A stretch of DNA of 47,190 nt from Phaeoceros laevis (taxonomy: Eukaryota; Anthocerotophyta; Anthocerotopsida; Notothyladales). The notes beneath the pieces were generated by a model. It made no database searches, was not told where the DNA came from, and saw only the letters and a program-made list of their open reading frames with translations. Location: NCBI GenBank assembly GCA_049999765.1, contig JBNGIQ010009324.1:1-47190 (forward strand), read 5' to 3'. Position 1 is the stretch's first letter. Each line of letters opens with the position of its first letter. Shown one piece after another: positions 39,116-47,190 of this stretch. The translations under genes and the position numbers were made by a program.

Positions 39116-40192
39116 GCCCAGCACCTAATCACACCTCCCCAGCAATGCAGTGTCCCCGGCAATACCCAGCCTAGTAGCTCCTGTCCAGAAGACAACAAAA
39201 GCTAAGGCGTTGCGAAGGACTGTCTGTGTTCGTCTACCTCGCGACCCGAGTCAGCCTGCCGGAAATCCCTCCTTGCATTGCAGCCGCCAGGATTGCCGAC
39301 CAATTCTTCCGCTGGAGCGGGCCCCGAGGAAGCCTTGGTTTGCGGTCCTCTCGCCGCGTTGCTCCTCTTCATTGTTCTATGTTTGTACTACTTAGTATAA
39401 ACATGGAAGACGCGTCCGTCTTCTACACTGCTCACGCGGCTGAGCATGTGCTCGGCGCTGGGCATAATTAATTATATCACCAGTCCTTCTCTCACCAGTC
39501 CTTCGACTCACTCCTACTTTGTTTCATACTTTACTCCAACTTTGTTTCATACTTTGTTTGTTTGTTACTTTGTTTGTTTGATAGTCTACTTTGTTTGTTT
39601 GTTTCACTTTACACTGGCGGTGGCTTTCAACTATTCGCTCCAATGATTTGCTGAAGCGAAGTCCTTGAGCCCGAAACACAATTTTTGCTTTTTTTCTGGG
39701 TGGTAAAAGAACTTTGCCAGCTAGGGCCCTCAGCTGCTTCACACTTCCAGGTGTTGGCCGACGTTTGAGGTCAAAGACTGGCTGACTTCTTGGTGATTTC
39801 CATAGCCGCTTTTCATAGCTCTGACTGTTGAGATGGACTTTAGCCCTTCCTGCTGGATGAACTAGTTCGGAAAGGCAAAATGCGGAGAGCTATGCTTGAC
39901 AACTCTGCAGTGAAACTATGTTATGCCTCAAAACTTCATGAGGGAACAGTTCTGGAAAGAAAAGCCAGGCACGGGATGGAAAGCAATTTCTAGGGAACAA
40001 AATCGAGAGCAGCTTCACCATTGTCATCCCGATGAGGAAAGCTGTGGCTGGCCCTGGGTCCCGCTGTGTACTTTGCTGGATTGGAAGTTAGGTCACATGC
40101 CACAGAGAGAAGGCTCCATATTCTGCCAGCAAGTTGCCAGACATAGGAATTTGACGGTATGAGCATGAGGGAGAGCTTGATTGACTCCCAGT
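39116..40192. other. Intergenic region with T-rich microrepeats
   Basis: 39116-39420 is the probable promoter and leader of the VOC gene. 39500-39605 is a T-rich degenerate repeat of tttgtttcatac and tttgtttg units. On the minus strand about 39790-39650, a short stretch reads 'KQLRALAGKVLLPPRKKAKI' without a recognised family. 39900-40192 presumably includes the 3' end of the carrier transcript. Confidence 0.55.
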
Positions 40193-41143
40193 CTACAAAC
40201 CATGCACCTTGTTCGGAGTCAAGAATCTCCTCTCGTACAGTCCGGTGACCTGATCAGCCACAGCCCACATGATGGCCTGGCCGGGGGGTATTCTCATCAA
40301 CCTGGGAATGAGGCCCTTCCACAGAGCCCGCAGTCCTTCTTCCTTGTAGATCACAGAAATGGCATGCAGCATGCCGTTATACCTCACCCCGCCATGGTCA
40401 GAGAACCTGTGCTGCGCCATCAATCGGGTCTTTACAACATCGAAAGGACCTGTGCATACAGGCCCGGCCACCCCGGCCATAAACCCTGAGACCATGGATT
40501 GCCAAGGTTGCAGAACCTTGCCGTCTCCTTCGTTCTTGTTCCACAGCCAGGCATCGCATTTGTTCTTGGCAGTGAACATGACGGCCTGGTTGCAGCCGTT
40601 CCTGAGCACAGTGGGAGCTGCACCGGCCCAAAGCCCTAAAACTCCCTCGTCCCTGACGATGGTGGCGGCACAGTGCACAGGGCCCCGGTACCTGAGCAGC
40701 TCCGGCGCCATCCCGCGCTGCTGCTGCAGCCTGATCTTCACCACCTCGAACGGGGTGACGATCGCCAGCGCCTCGATCACCCCCGCTCCGAACCCAGCTG
40801 CCAATCTGCCTCCCGGGCTCAGGTGGCCGGAGGTATCCGTCAGCGCCTTCTGCAGCACAGCATTGGTTCCCATCCGGAGTGTGTATTTGAGCGTTAGGTG
40901 CGTGGCGAAGGGCGTGAGGCCCTTCCATAGCGCCCGCACACCTTCCTCCTTCACAATTGTGGATCCGCAGTGGAGGATTCCCTTATAGTGCTTGGCCCTG
41001 TCCAGCTGAAGCCGCGTCTTGATCACATCTATGGGTTGCAAGCAGACTGCCTCAACGAGGCCTCCCAGCGATCCAGAAAGAGCCTTGACGTAGGCAGGAA
41101 TGGGAGCATCGTCCAGACGCCTGCCGGTAGTGGGTGCTGCCAT
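40193..41143 (-). CDS. SFC1: Mitochondrial succinate/fumarate carrier
   Basis: Intronless, 316 residues, ATG 41143. It has three mitochondrial-carrier repeats, each with its signature: 'PIDVIKTRLQ', 'PFEVVKIRLQ' and 'PFDVVKTRLM'. The match to plant mSFC1 and yeast Sfc1/Acr1 is close throughout: 'SGSLGGLVEAVCLQPIDVIK', 'RALWKGLTPFATHLTLKYTL', 'GFGAGVIEALAIVTPFEVVK', 'NQAVMFTAKN', 'GDGKVLQPWQSMVSGFMAG' and 'RLMRIPPGQAIMWAVADQVT'. It exchanges cytosolic succinate from the glyoxylate cycle for mitochondrial fumarate across the inner membrane during lipid-based growth. Length is as usual for the family. There is no cleavable presequence, as is normal for carriers. A start two codons upstream at GTG is not needed. 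Confidence 0.96.
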   Translation of the reverse strand: MAAPTTGRRLDDAPIPAYVKALSGSLGGLVEAVCLQPIDVIKTRLQLDRAKHYKGILHCGSTIVKEEGVRALWKGLTPFATHLTLKYTLRMGTNAVLQKALTDTSGHLSPGGRLAAGFGAGVIEALAIVTPFEVVKIRLQQQRGMAPELLRYRGPVHCAATIVRDEGVLGLWAGAAPTVLRNGCNQAVMFTAKNKCDAWLWNKNEGDGKVLQPWQSMVSGFMAGVAGPVCTGPFDVVKTRLMAQHRFSDHGGVRYNGMLHAISVIYKEEGLRALWKGLIPRLMRIPPGQAIMWAVADQVTGLYERRFLTPNKVHGL

Positions 41144-41408
41144 CACCACCCGCGGAGGCCGCGTAAGGACTTCACTTACAGAAAGTAAAACGGCCTCTGA
41201 TTTTATTTAATCCGAGTTTGGGAAAACTCAGGAACGCGCGCTTCTAACTTGCCCCGGGGCTGTACGCAAGTACCACGTCAATCAGTTCAAAGACAGTTCT
41301 TTTGTTCTTCTTCCTCCGTTTTCCATTTAAGGGCGACTCGAGTAACGCACACCCCGGTGTAGCAATTAGCCAGGAGATCAGCGCAAGATTCTAATCAGTC
41401 AGCTAGAG

Positions 41409-41454
41409 CAAAGACACAGCATTAGGCCTCCCAAAGACACAGCATTAGGCCTCC
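41409..41454. repeat. 23-bp tandem duplication
   Basis: caaagacacagcattaggcc plus tcc occurs twice in immediate succession. Confidence 0.95.
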
Positions 41455-41785
41455 CAATGGCCCGCCTACTAGGTAGACTCGCAGTCGCCTACCCATGCGC
41501 GGCTCTTTATTGACTGAGCAAGATACAAGCCTCACGCACATGAGCTATGGCTTCCGCGGCCAGCTCCTCGTGAGTACGGGAAGATCAGAATGAGAGAGAC
41601 ACTTACAATCTTACAGAGTAATTCACTATCCTCCTCAGAGACAGAGTCCTTTATATACCTGGCCTAATCCTCTAGAAGGAATCTAGGAACTTAGCATCTA
41701 ACATGGGAGTTTCCTCAACCATGCACAACTTCCAGTTCAAGTCCTAGCTACCTTGTTACCCAAGTAACTTCTAAAATTTACAGTG
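41455..41785 (-). mobile_element. LTR-like segment (retrotransposon remnant)
   Basis: Read on the minus strand it has the order expected of an LTR: a leader starting TGTAAATTTTAGAAG (about 41784), a TATA box ggtatataaagg (about 41662-41651), a CT-rich start region, and a polyadenylation-type signal caataaag (about 41513-41506) some 140 nt further on. Ends and target duplication are not clear and no partner LTR is in the window, so this is a tentative solo LTR. Confidence 0.42.
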
Positions 41786-41877
41786 TTTGTGACTAACTGG
41801 CATTGTTTTACATTTACAATTACTCAATGCAAATAAGGGCTGAGGTTTTGGAGCTTTTGTATCGAGATCTTGAAATC

Positions 41878-41884
41878 TATATAA
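41878..41884 (+). promoter_or_regulatory. TATA box upstream of the aspartic protease relic
   Basis: tatataa followed by ggcc, 64 nt before the ATG at 41948. This is a good fit to a plant TATA box and suggests the promoter is still present although the gene is broken. Confidence 0.6.
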
Positions 41885-41947
41885 GGCCATAGCCACGCCA
41901 CTCTTAACAAAAGTTCTTTGCGGGTTTAACCTTTGTGAAGAGTCCAA

Positions 41948-43361
41948 ATGGGGAAGTCCATATTGTCTTTGATCTTTCTCCTTGCTTTGGTTAATATCTT
42001 TATGTGGTCATGTATGGTAGAATCACTAAGATTTTTCACAACTATTGAGGAAGTCAAGAAATTCAATGGATCTGTGGTTTTCCACATGCCTCTAATTGAA
42101 CAAGAGAAACATCCACCATCGGTCACACATGAAGATCACATGGACATGTTATTGCAAACCGACATAGCAAGAATGTAGGAATTGGAAGCTAGTACTGACG
42201 ATTTTCAGGGACGGTTGGGAACAGCCGGAAGAGGAGCTTTTTATACAGAAATCTCTATAGGAACCCCACCCCAAATATTGAAGTTTCTCATAGATACAGG
42301 TAGTAGTTTATCGTGGTTCAAGATTCTTCTTGCTTACATTGTTATAGTACTCATCTTGGAACCGTGAGCTACTCCTCAAAAAACTCGTCGACATTTCTTA
42401 GATCAACTTGTGCGGATGACATTTGCATTAAACTCGTAGCATTTGAACATAAGTGTCAGCCTGATCAAGGTCAAGGGACATGTTGGTACAGAATAAGATA
42501 CGCAAGTGGTGTTGAAACACATGGTATAATTGTAAGTGAGGAAATCAGACTGGACACTTTTTATGGGCTTCCAAAATCCATAACCATTGGAAAGTTTATT
42601 TTTGGTCAGGGTTTACATCAGAATGGCAACTTCAATCACGATAAAGCAGGAATTCTTGGGCTTGGGAGAGATTCCACCTCTCTTGTATTGCAGCTTGTAG
42701 ACCGCAACCTTATTAGTAGAAAGTTTGGTTACTGCCTAGCTAATTTTGACGACACTGCTGCGGGAAAAAAAGGATCACTAGTTTTGGGAGATGCACTTCT
42801 GCAAGGCTCTACTACTGTGCAATATACAACACTTGCTACCAATATATATTTGGCTTCTTAGGGTAGATTTTACTATGTGAATTTGATCAACATTTATGTA
42901 AATGATATACGTGTTCCAATCCCCCTTGCAGCATTTCAGATCAACAGTGAAGGATACGGAGGCACAGTTATTGATAGTGTATTCACATATTCTTGGCTAC
43001 TTCCAGTTGCATTTGATCCTTTAGTTAATGTCTACAATCAACTATTGTTGGGCCGTCTCAAATATCCACCCAATCCTACTTTCTCGGTGTGCATAGACAC
43101 AAAACCATTAGAATTGCCATCACTCACATGGGAATTCGAAGGTGGTGCTAAATGGAGTATATCAACTTCTAATACTTGGGATGGGTGAAAATGCCAAATG
43201 GAAGGGGTTTAGCTTATTGTTTGCTTATAAGAAAGAATAGTACGCCAAATTCTCAAAACTTCTTTGGCAACAGGCAACAAAGGGATACTTGGGTGGTTTA
43301 CGATGACGTGAGATCACAATTAGCATTTCAAGCAAGTAGTTGTGGTATATTTGCTGGTTAG
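41948..43361 (+). pseudogene. Nepenthesin-like aspartic protease (A1) pseudogene
   Basis: It starts with a good signal peptide ('KSILSLIFLLALVNIFMW'). The catalytic motif 'LIDTGSSLSW' is in 'FYTEISIGTPPQ' context (42240-42315), followed by a Cys-rich nepenthesin-type insert ('CWYRIRYASGVETHGIIVSE'), 'AGILGLGRDSTSLVLQL', 'KFGYCLANF', and a C-terminus with 'FFGNRQQRDTWVVYDDV' and 'SQLAFQASSCG'. Breaks are: TAG at 42176-42178; a one-base loss just after SSLSW (about 42314); TAG at 42859-42861; and frame changes near 43165-43180 and 43235-43245. The second active-site motif reads DSV where DSG or DTG is expected. It is AT-richer than the flanking genes. No introns are seen. It is a dead copy of a secreted plant protease. 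Confidence 0.9.
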
Positions 43362-43918
43362 GAGTGCCATTGTGTGAAGTGTTGAAGTGAGACACTTTTG
43401 TGGGTTTTCTTTAGGTTGGCTTCTCTTTAGGTTGGCTTCTTGTCTTAGACATTATGTATATTCCACTTTAATGAAACTCATCCATGACATCTGCCTGCTA
43501 AATAATAAAATCATCCATGAGATCCAGCACTACGCATTGGAAACATGATCATGTAAAAATACAATGTTATGGTTGAAAAGCCATTTGTGATGTCTCATTG
43601 GACCATGTGTCGTCTAGAGGGTCTTGGAGGGTCTTTCAATGTTTCCAAGTGCATGCTCGAAACTCCTTTTCAATTTCCGAATCTTCAAAGCTCTAGTGAT
43701 GTGCCACGCTCAGCTTATAAAGCACGCGGCTTTCACACTAAAAAATTTTTTTGTACAACACAAGAGGGCTCGTCAATTGCTAGACAAACCAAGTATCGCG
43801 ACTTCGGCCTGAAATGATTAAGGTGATCTCATCGTAGTGTAACTTCTACATTTTATGTTTATTGCAAAGTGAATCCATGGATGCGTACCCATGGATGCAC
43901 AATATGTAGTATTTACAA
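43362..43918. other. Intergenic, AT-rich
   Basis: 43430-43470 contains a small repeat (ttctctttaggttggct). No gene supported. Confidence 0.55.
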
Positions 43919-43920
43919 TA

Positions 43921-44272
43921 GGGGGCCTCAAACATTGCCCGATTCTCAGTGTATCCGGGCGTGTATAGAAACCCGAGTTCATAGAAGCGGCTACCCGAGA
44001 GTTGAAAACCACATAACTCTCAGAGCATCCGAATGACATCGCAATCATCGCAAGCGGGACACGCGTAACTTCGTTGTGTGAGCCTGAAAACGTTATCGCT
44101 TCGTTTTTGAATTTACACTCAAACGGCTTCGGCCAAGTTCCGAAACTTCACTCGGGGTACCTCAGGAGGTACCCCGAGTTGGGACGGCCGAGTTCCGAAA
44201 CTGACCGTATTCGGACCGTAAGAATACCCCACTCCGTAAGAATACCCCACTCCGGCAATGTTTGAGGCCCCC
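43921..44272. mobile_element. MITE with 19-bp terminal inverted repeats
   Basis: gggggcctcaaacattgcc at 43921-43939 is perfectly complementary to 44254-44272. TA lies directly outside each end (43919-43920 and 44273-44274), consistent with a TA target duplication. Inside, a perfect 14-bp palindromic hairpin (actcggggtacctc/ag/gaggtaccccgagt, 44150-44179) is flanked by the direct repeat ggcc.agttccgaaact, and an 18-bp direct repeat (gtaagaataccccactcc) lies near the right end. There is no ORF of note, so it is non-autonomous. A TA duplication suggests mobilisation by a Tc1/mariner-like or similar transposase. Confidence 0.85.
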
Positions 44273-44548
44273 TAATAGTTATTTGTGCATGGAAAAGGGT
44301 TCTGACCGTCAATGGAGCGGCGAGATTATAATCAATCGAGGGGCCAGATAGTAATCAGAACTTCCGGAGCTTGGAAAGCAAAATCGAGTTTGTGGCACTT
44401 CACTTGGACGAGCCCGACGAGGTGTCATCGATGAGCCAAAGGGTAGGTGGATAGAGTAGGGAATGCCAAGCATAAAGTTGTGGCTTTAGGGTCGAGCAGA
44501 CGGATAGACCACGACGCACTTCCCACTTGTCAGCAAGACGGCGGATGG

Positions 44549-44612
44549 TGGCAAAACACACCAAGGGACGTGTATCTCAACACGGATTGGCAAAACACGC
44601 CAAGGGACGTGT
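44549..44612. repeat. 39-bp spaced direct repeat
   Basis: tggcaaaacac.ccaagggac plus gtgt appears at 44549 and at 44588 with one mismatch. The rest of 44275-45131 shows no gene. Its right part is probably the 3'UTR of the minus-strand coiled-coil gene. Confidence 0.85.
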
Positions 44613-45131
44613 CTTTGAAGATGAAATACAAAATGCTTTCCGTAAAACACGACCATGTCCAGCATCTCACCTCGTGGACGGAAAGCAAATTCCAGCTGGT
44701 AGCAATTGCGCCCAAGCAGGATATCGAGCTTGAGATTCACTATGACTGGATTCGAGGTTAGATAACCGGATATGCAGTGAAATGGAACGGTTTCCTTTGC
44801 TGGATGCAGATGCACAATCTGCGTGATCCGTCACCTCCATGTTTCTTCCTGCACGCACACTTGAGAAGCAGGAACCGACGAGATGTAGTAGACTGCAAGA
44901 GTTTCTCAACCATCTTGTGGCCTCTGCAACACTTTTGCACATTAAATGGATAGGCACAGACCAGAATTGACGTGCCAAGTCAACTAAGAAACTAGAGTTA
45001 CAAGCCACAATCAAACCTCCATAACAGACAGACCTGGAGGTAAAAATGGGACCAATTTACATTTGCCAACCAGCTCCTAGGCACCTACATTTGGTAACCT
45101 ACATATGGTACAAGTGCAAACCCCTGGAGCT

Positions 45132-47190
45132 CTACGCACAGCAAGGACCCATTGATTCTATACCTTCATCTCGCAGCAACTTGTGCGTCAAGCTTCTCAG
45201 GTCAGTCAAGGCCTCCCGCAAATGTTCCAGTGCAGCCTGAGAGAACTTACCTGCATCATGGGCAATACCCCTAGGTGGTTCGAGGCCTGGTTCACTTTGT
45301 TGGAGAACAGGCGGGGCAGCAGCAGAGTCGCCGGCTAGTGAAACAAGCTCTTGACTGAGATCAAATAATCTCTGCAATGCAGACATTGAAGTTTCAGCTT
45401 CCAGCTTGGCCACCTCCAGCTCCAGCTCCAACCTCTGGACCTGCCCTGAAGCTTTCTGCAACCCCTCCTCAAACCCTGTAGCTTCGCCTACATCCTTGGA
45501 AGGCAGCTCACCCAGCCTTGTCAACTGGAGAGCAGCTCTAGCGATCACCGACTGCTTCAGTTCCTGCTCCTTGTTCACCAGGGCCCTTTGAGCATTAAGA
45601 AGCTCCTCGTTCTTCTCTTTAAGGCACTCCCTCACAGCTTGCAGCTCGGCTTCCACTTCAGTTCTTCGTAGCTCATTGCCGATAGACTGCTCGTACACTT
45701 TCTGGATCTCCAACTCCTTCTCCAGCAGAGCCCGGTTTGCAGCAAACAAGTCAAAATTCGTTTGCATCAGGATGGACCCTTCCTCAGAGGGAACAGAAGA
45801 GCCTTTCGTCGAATCAATCAAGAGGCTAGACAGCGAGCTGATCTGCTCCACCACAGACGTAGCCTCAGCAAGCTTCAGCATGCTCTCGTCCAAATCTCCT
45901 TTGATTAGCGCCATTTGACTGTCCTTGTCCTGCAGTGCCGACATTGCTGAGGCGAGCTCCTGCTCCTTCTCTTTGAGAACGGATCTCACATCTGCTACAT
46001 CTTGCTCCAAGGTGAAGATTCGCAACTCGGCTTGTCGCAACTCCTGATCCTTTTGTTGCAGCGCCGTCGTGACATTTGCGAGCTCGGTCTTCAACTCCTT
46101 GATTTCCACCTTTGCTGCCTTCAGTTCGGCAGTTCGTTCTTGCAGTCCGGTTACGGCGCTCGCAAGCTCTGACTCAATGCTACCAAGCTCCCGCTTGAGA
46201 GCATTCAGCTCTCCGAGTGCGTTCTTCAGAGCGGTTTTTTCTTGTGCTAACTCTATCTGAAGATCCGACGTTTGCTTCTTCTCCGCAGCCAATTTCTCCT
46301 CCAGATTCTTGCAAGCAATGTGCGAAAGCTTGGTCTTCTCTTGCTCTTGGGCTAGCTTCACAAGTCCGGCCTCCAACTCATCTGCCTGCGTTTTCATCGT
46401 CCGCCTCTGCGATTCCAGCTGCCTCTCCTGCTGCCGCAGCAGTGCATCCTTCTCCTCCACAGTACGTCGGAAATCCGCGAAGCTAGCCTGTGACAGCTTC
46501 AACTCCTGCTGCACGCCCGCTAACAAAGCCCGAGCTTGCGCGAGCTCCTTCTTGAGGACCCGTCCGCCAGACTTTTCCTTCCGCAACTCCTGCCGCAGTT
46601 CCTGCTCCAGGGATTTCATTTCCCCCTGCGCCTGCATCCAGGCCAGCACTCGGTTCCCCAGATCCGTCTCAGCCTGCTGCAACATATTGCGCTTCTGATG
46701 CAGATCCGTTTGAAGGCTCCCCACGCGGTCATCCTGCTCCTTAAGCTCATCCCGCAAGCTCTCCAGCTCCTGCCCCAGGCTCGTCACCACCTGAACCGTG
46801 TCCTGCTGCTCCCCATCCCTAGCCTTGAGCTCCGACAGCGCTCTTGCCAGCTCCACGTCCCTCTCCCGCACCAGCGTCTGCAACCGTCCTAGTTCCGCCT
46901 CCTTCACTGCAAGAGCGCTCTGCGCTCCGCCAATCTCTGCCTCCCTCTCATGCACCAGCCGCTTGGCCTTCTGCAGCTCCGCCGCCTGCACAGCCAGCTG
47001 CTTCTGCGACCTGCTGATGCCCATCTTCTTCTCTGTGTAGGCGGCCTTGACGGCCTCCAGCTCCTGCTTCCGCTTCCGCAGCTCCTCCTTGTCCACCTCC
47101 ACCACCCGCTGCTCCGCCTTGAGCGCCATCTCCGCCGATCTCAGCTCCTCCTCCTTTCCCCGCAACGCCGTCAGCACTGACGTGAGGTCC
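45132..47190 (-). CDS. Long coiled-coil protein, MRC/PII1-like (5' end beyond window)
   Basis: One exon, open from the window edge to TAG at 45132-45134, about 686 residues; the N-terminus is missing. An apparent GTG start near the edge is not real, since the frame continues upstream as 'DLTSVLTALRGKEEEL'. The protein is almost entirely heptad-type Glu/Lys/Leu/Gln coiled coil with loose repeats ('ERDVELARALSELKARDGE', 'LQQKDQELRQAE', 'LKEKEQELASAMSALQDKDS', 'LKEKNEELLNAQRALVNKEQ'). It then has a short C-terminal domain, 'LTDLRSLTHKLLRDEGIESM'. The opening phrase, 'EATSVVEQISSLSSLLI', 'SMSALQRLFDLSQELV' and the ending recall the plant myosin-heavy-chain-related plastid proteins (At4g32190 type, MRC/PII1), which act in starch granule initiation. 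That family call is from memory and moderate. Confidence 0.7.
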   Translation of the reverse strand, partial: DLTSVLTALRGKEEELRSAEMALKAEQRVVEVDKEELRKRKQELEAVKAAYTEKKMGISRSQKQLAVQAAELQKAKRLVHEREAEIGGAQSALAVKEAELGRLQTLVRERDVELARALSELKARDGEQQDTVQVVTSLGQELESLRDELKEQDDRVGSLQTDLHQKRNMLQQAETDLGNRVLAWMQAQGEMKSLEQELRQELRKEKSGGRVLKKELAQARALLAGVQQELKLSQASFADFRRTVEEKDALLRQQERQLESQRRTMKTQADELEAGLVKLAQEQEKTKLSHIACKNLEEKLAAEKKQTSDLQIELAQEKTALKNALGELNALKRELGSIESELASAVTGLQERTAELKAAKVEIKELKTELANVTTALQQKDQELRQAELRIFTLEQDVADVRSVLKEKEQELASAMSALQDKDSQMALIKGDLDESMLKLAEATSVVEQISSLSSLLIDSTKGSSVPSEEGSILMQTNFDLFAANRALLEKELEIQKVYEQSIGNELRRTEVEAELQAVRECLKEKNEELLNAQRALVNKEQELKQSVIARAALQLTRLGELPSKDVGEATGFEEGLQKASGQVQRLELELEVAKLEAETSMSALQRLFDLSQELVSLAGDSAAAPPVLQQSEPGLEPPRGIAHDAGKFSQAALEHLREALTDLRSLTHKLLRDEGIESMGPCCA

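Noticed and set aside
46300-47180. Plus-strand Leu/Ser-rich frames opposite the coiled-coil gene
   Set aside because: Antisense shadows of a biased minus-strand coiled-coil sequence.

Overview
This is nuclear DNA from a land plant. Genes carry short GT-AG introns (about 80-210 nt), and the recognisable families are plant ones: PPR-DYW RNA-editing factors, an SKU5-like cupredoxin, a DUF538 protein, a nepenthesin-like aspartic protease relic and an MRC/PII1-like coiled-coil protein. The DYW proteins have a 'GQSWW' box rather than the usual PG box. Together with the very regular PPR triplets and the compact genes, this suggests a non-seed plant (fern or lycophyte grade) with a small genome. That placement is inference. 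Two runs of N (1285-1412 and 3936-4035) are assembly gaps.

Layout. 1-1182: 3' end of a COMMD5-like gene, then a jagunal-like ER membrane protein gene. 1413-12000: a decayed region holding two copies of a block made of a DDX11/CHL1 helicase relic (minus strand) and an F-box relic (plus strand), with further dispersed and inverted repeats. 12301-13164: an intact DUF538 gene. 14022-28564: three tandem, intronless PLS-class PPR genes, with the gene for RNA polymerase I/III subunit RPAC1 (AC40) between the second and third. 28565-30636: a probable solo LTR and a BTB gene with one frameshift. 30966-34917: two adjacent minus-strand ORFs of an unrecognised charged protein with Trp repeats, probably one gene. 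35434-37742: an 8-exon SKU5-similar gene, divergent from the previous one. 38591-41143: a bacterial-type VOC gene and a mitochondrial succinate/fumarate carrier gene, both minus strand. 41455-44272: an LTR-like segment, a broken aspartic protease gene and a 352-bp MITE. 45132-47190: a long coiled-coil gene cut by the window edge.

Most notable. All three PPR proteins have, ahead of the PPR tract, a block matching the PDF motif (WWD...PDFKHK...LW...WV) known from plant organellar single-stranded DNA-binding (OSB) proteins. The paralogues differ mainly in the number of PLS triplets (5, 6 and 10 at a 312-nt period) and in whether the DYW domain is kept. The second candidate for something undescribed is the 30966-34917 protein, built on a 36-residue repeat with a W-x6-W signature.
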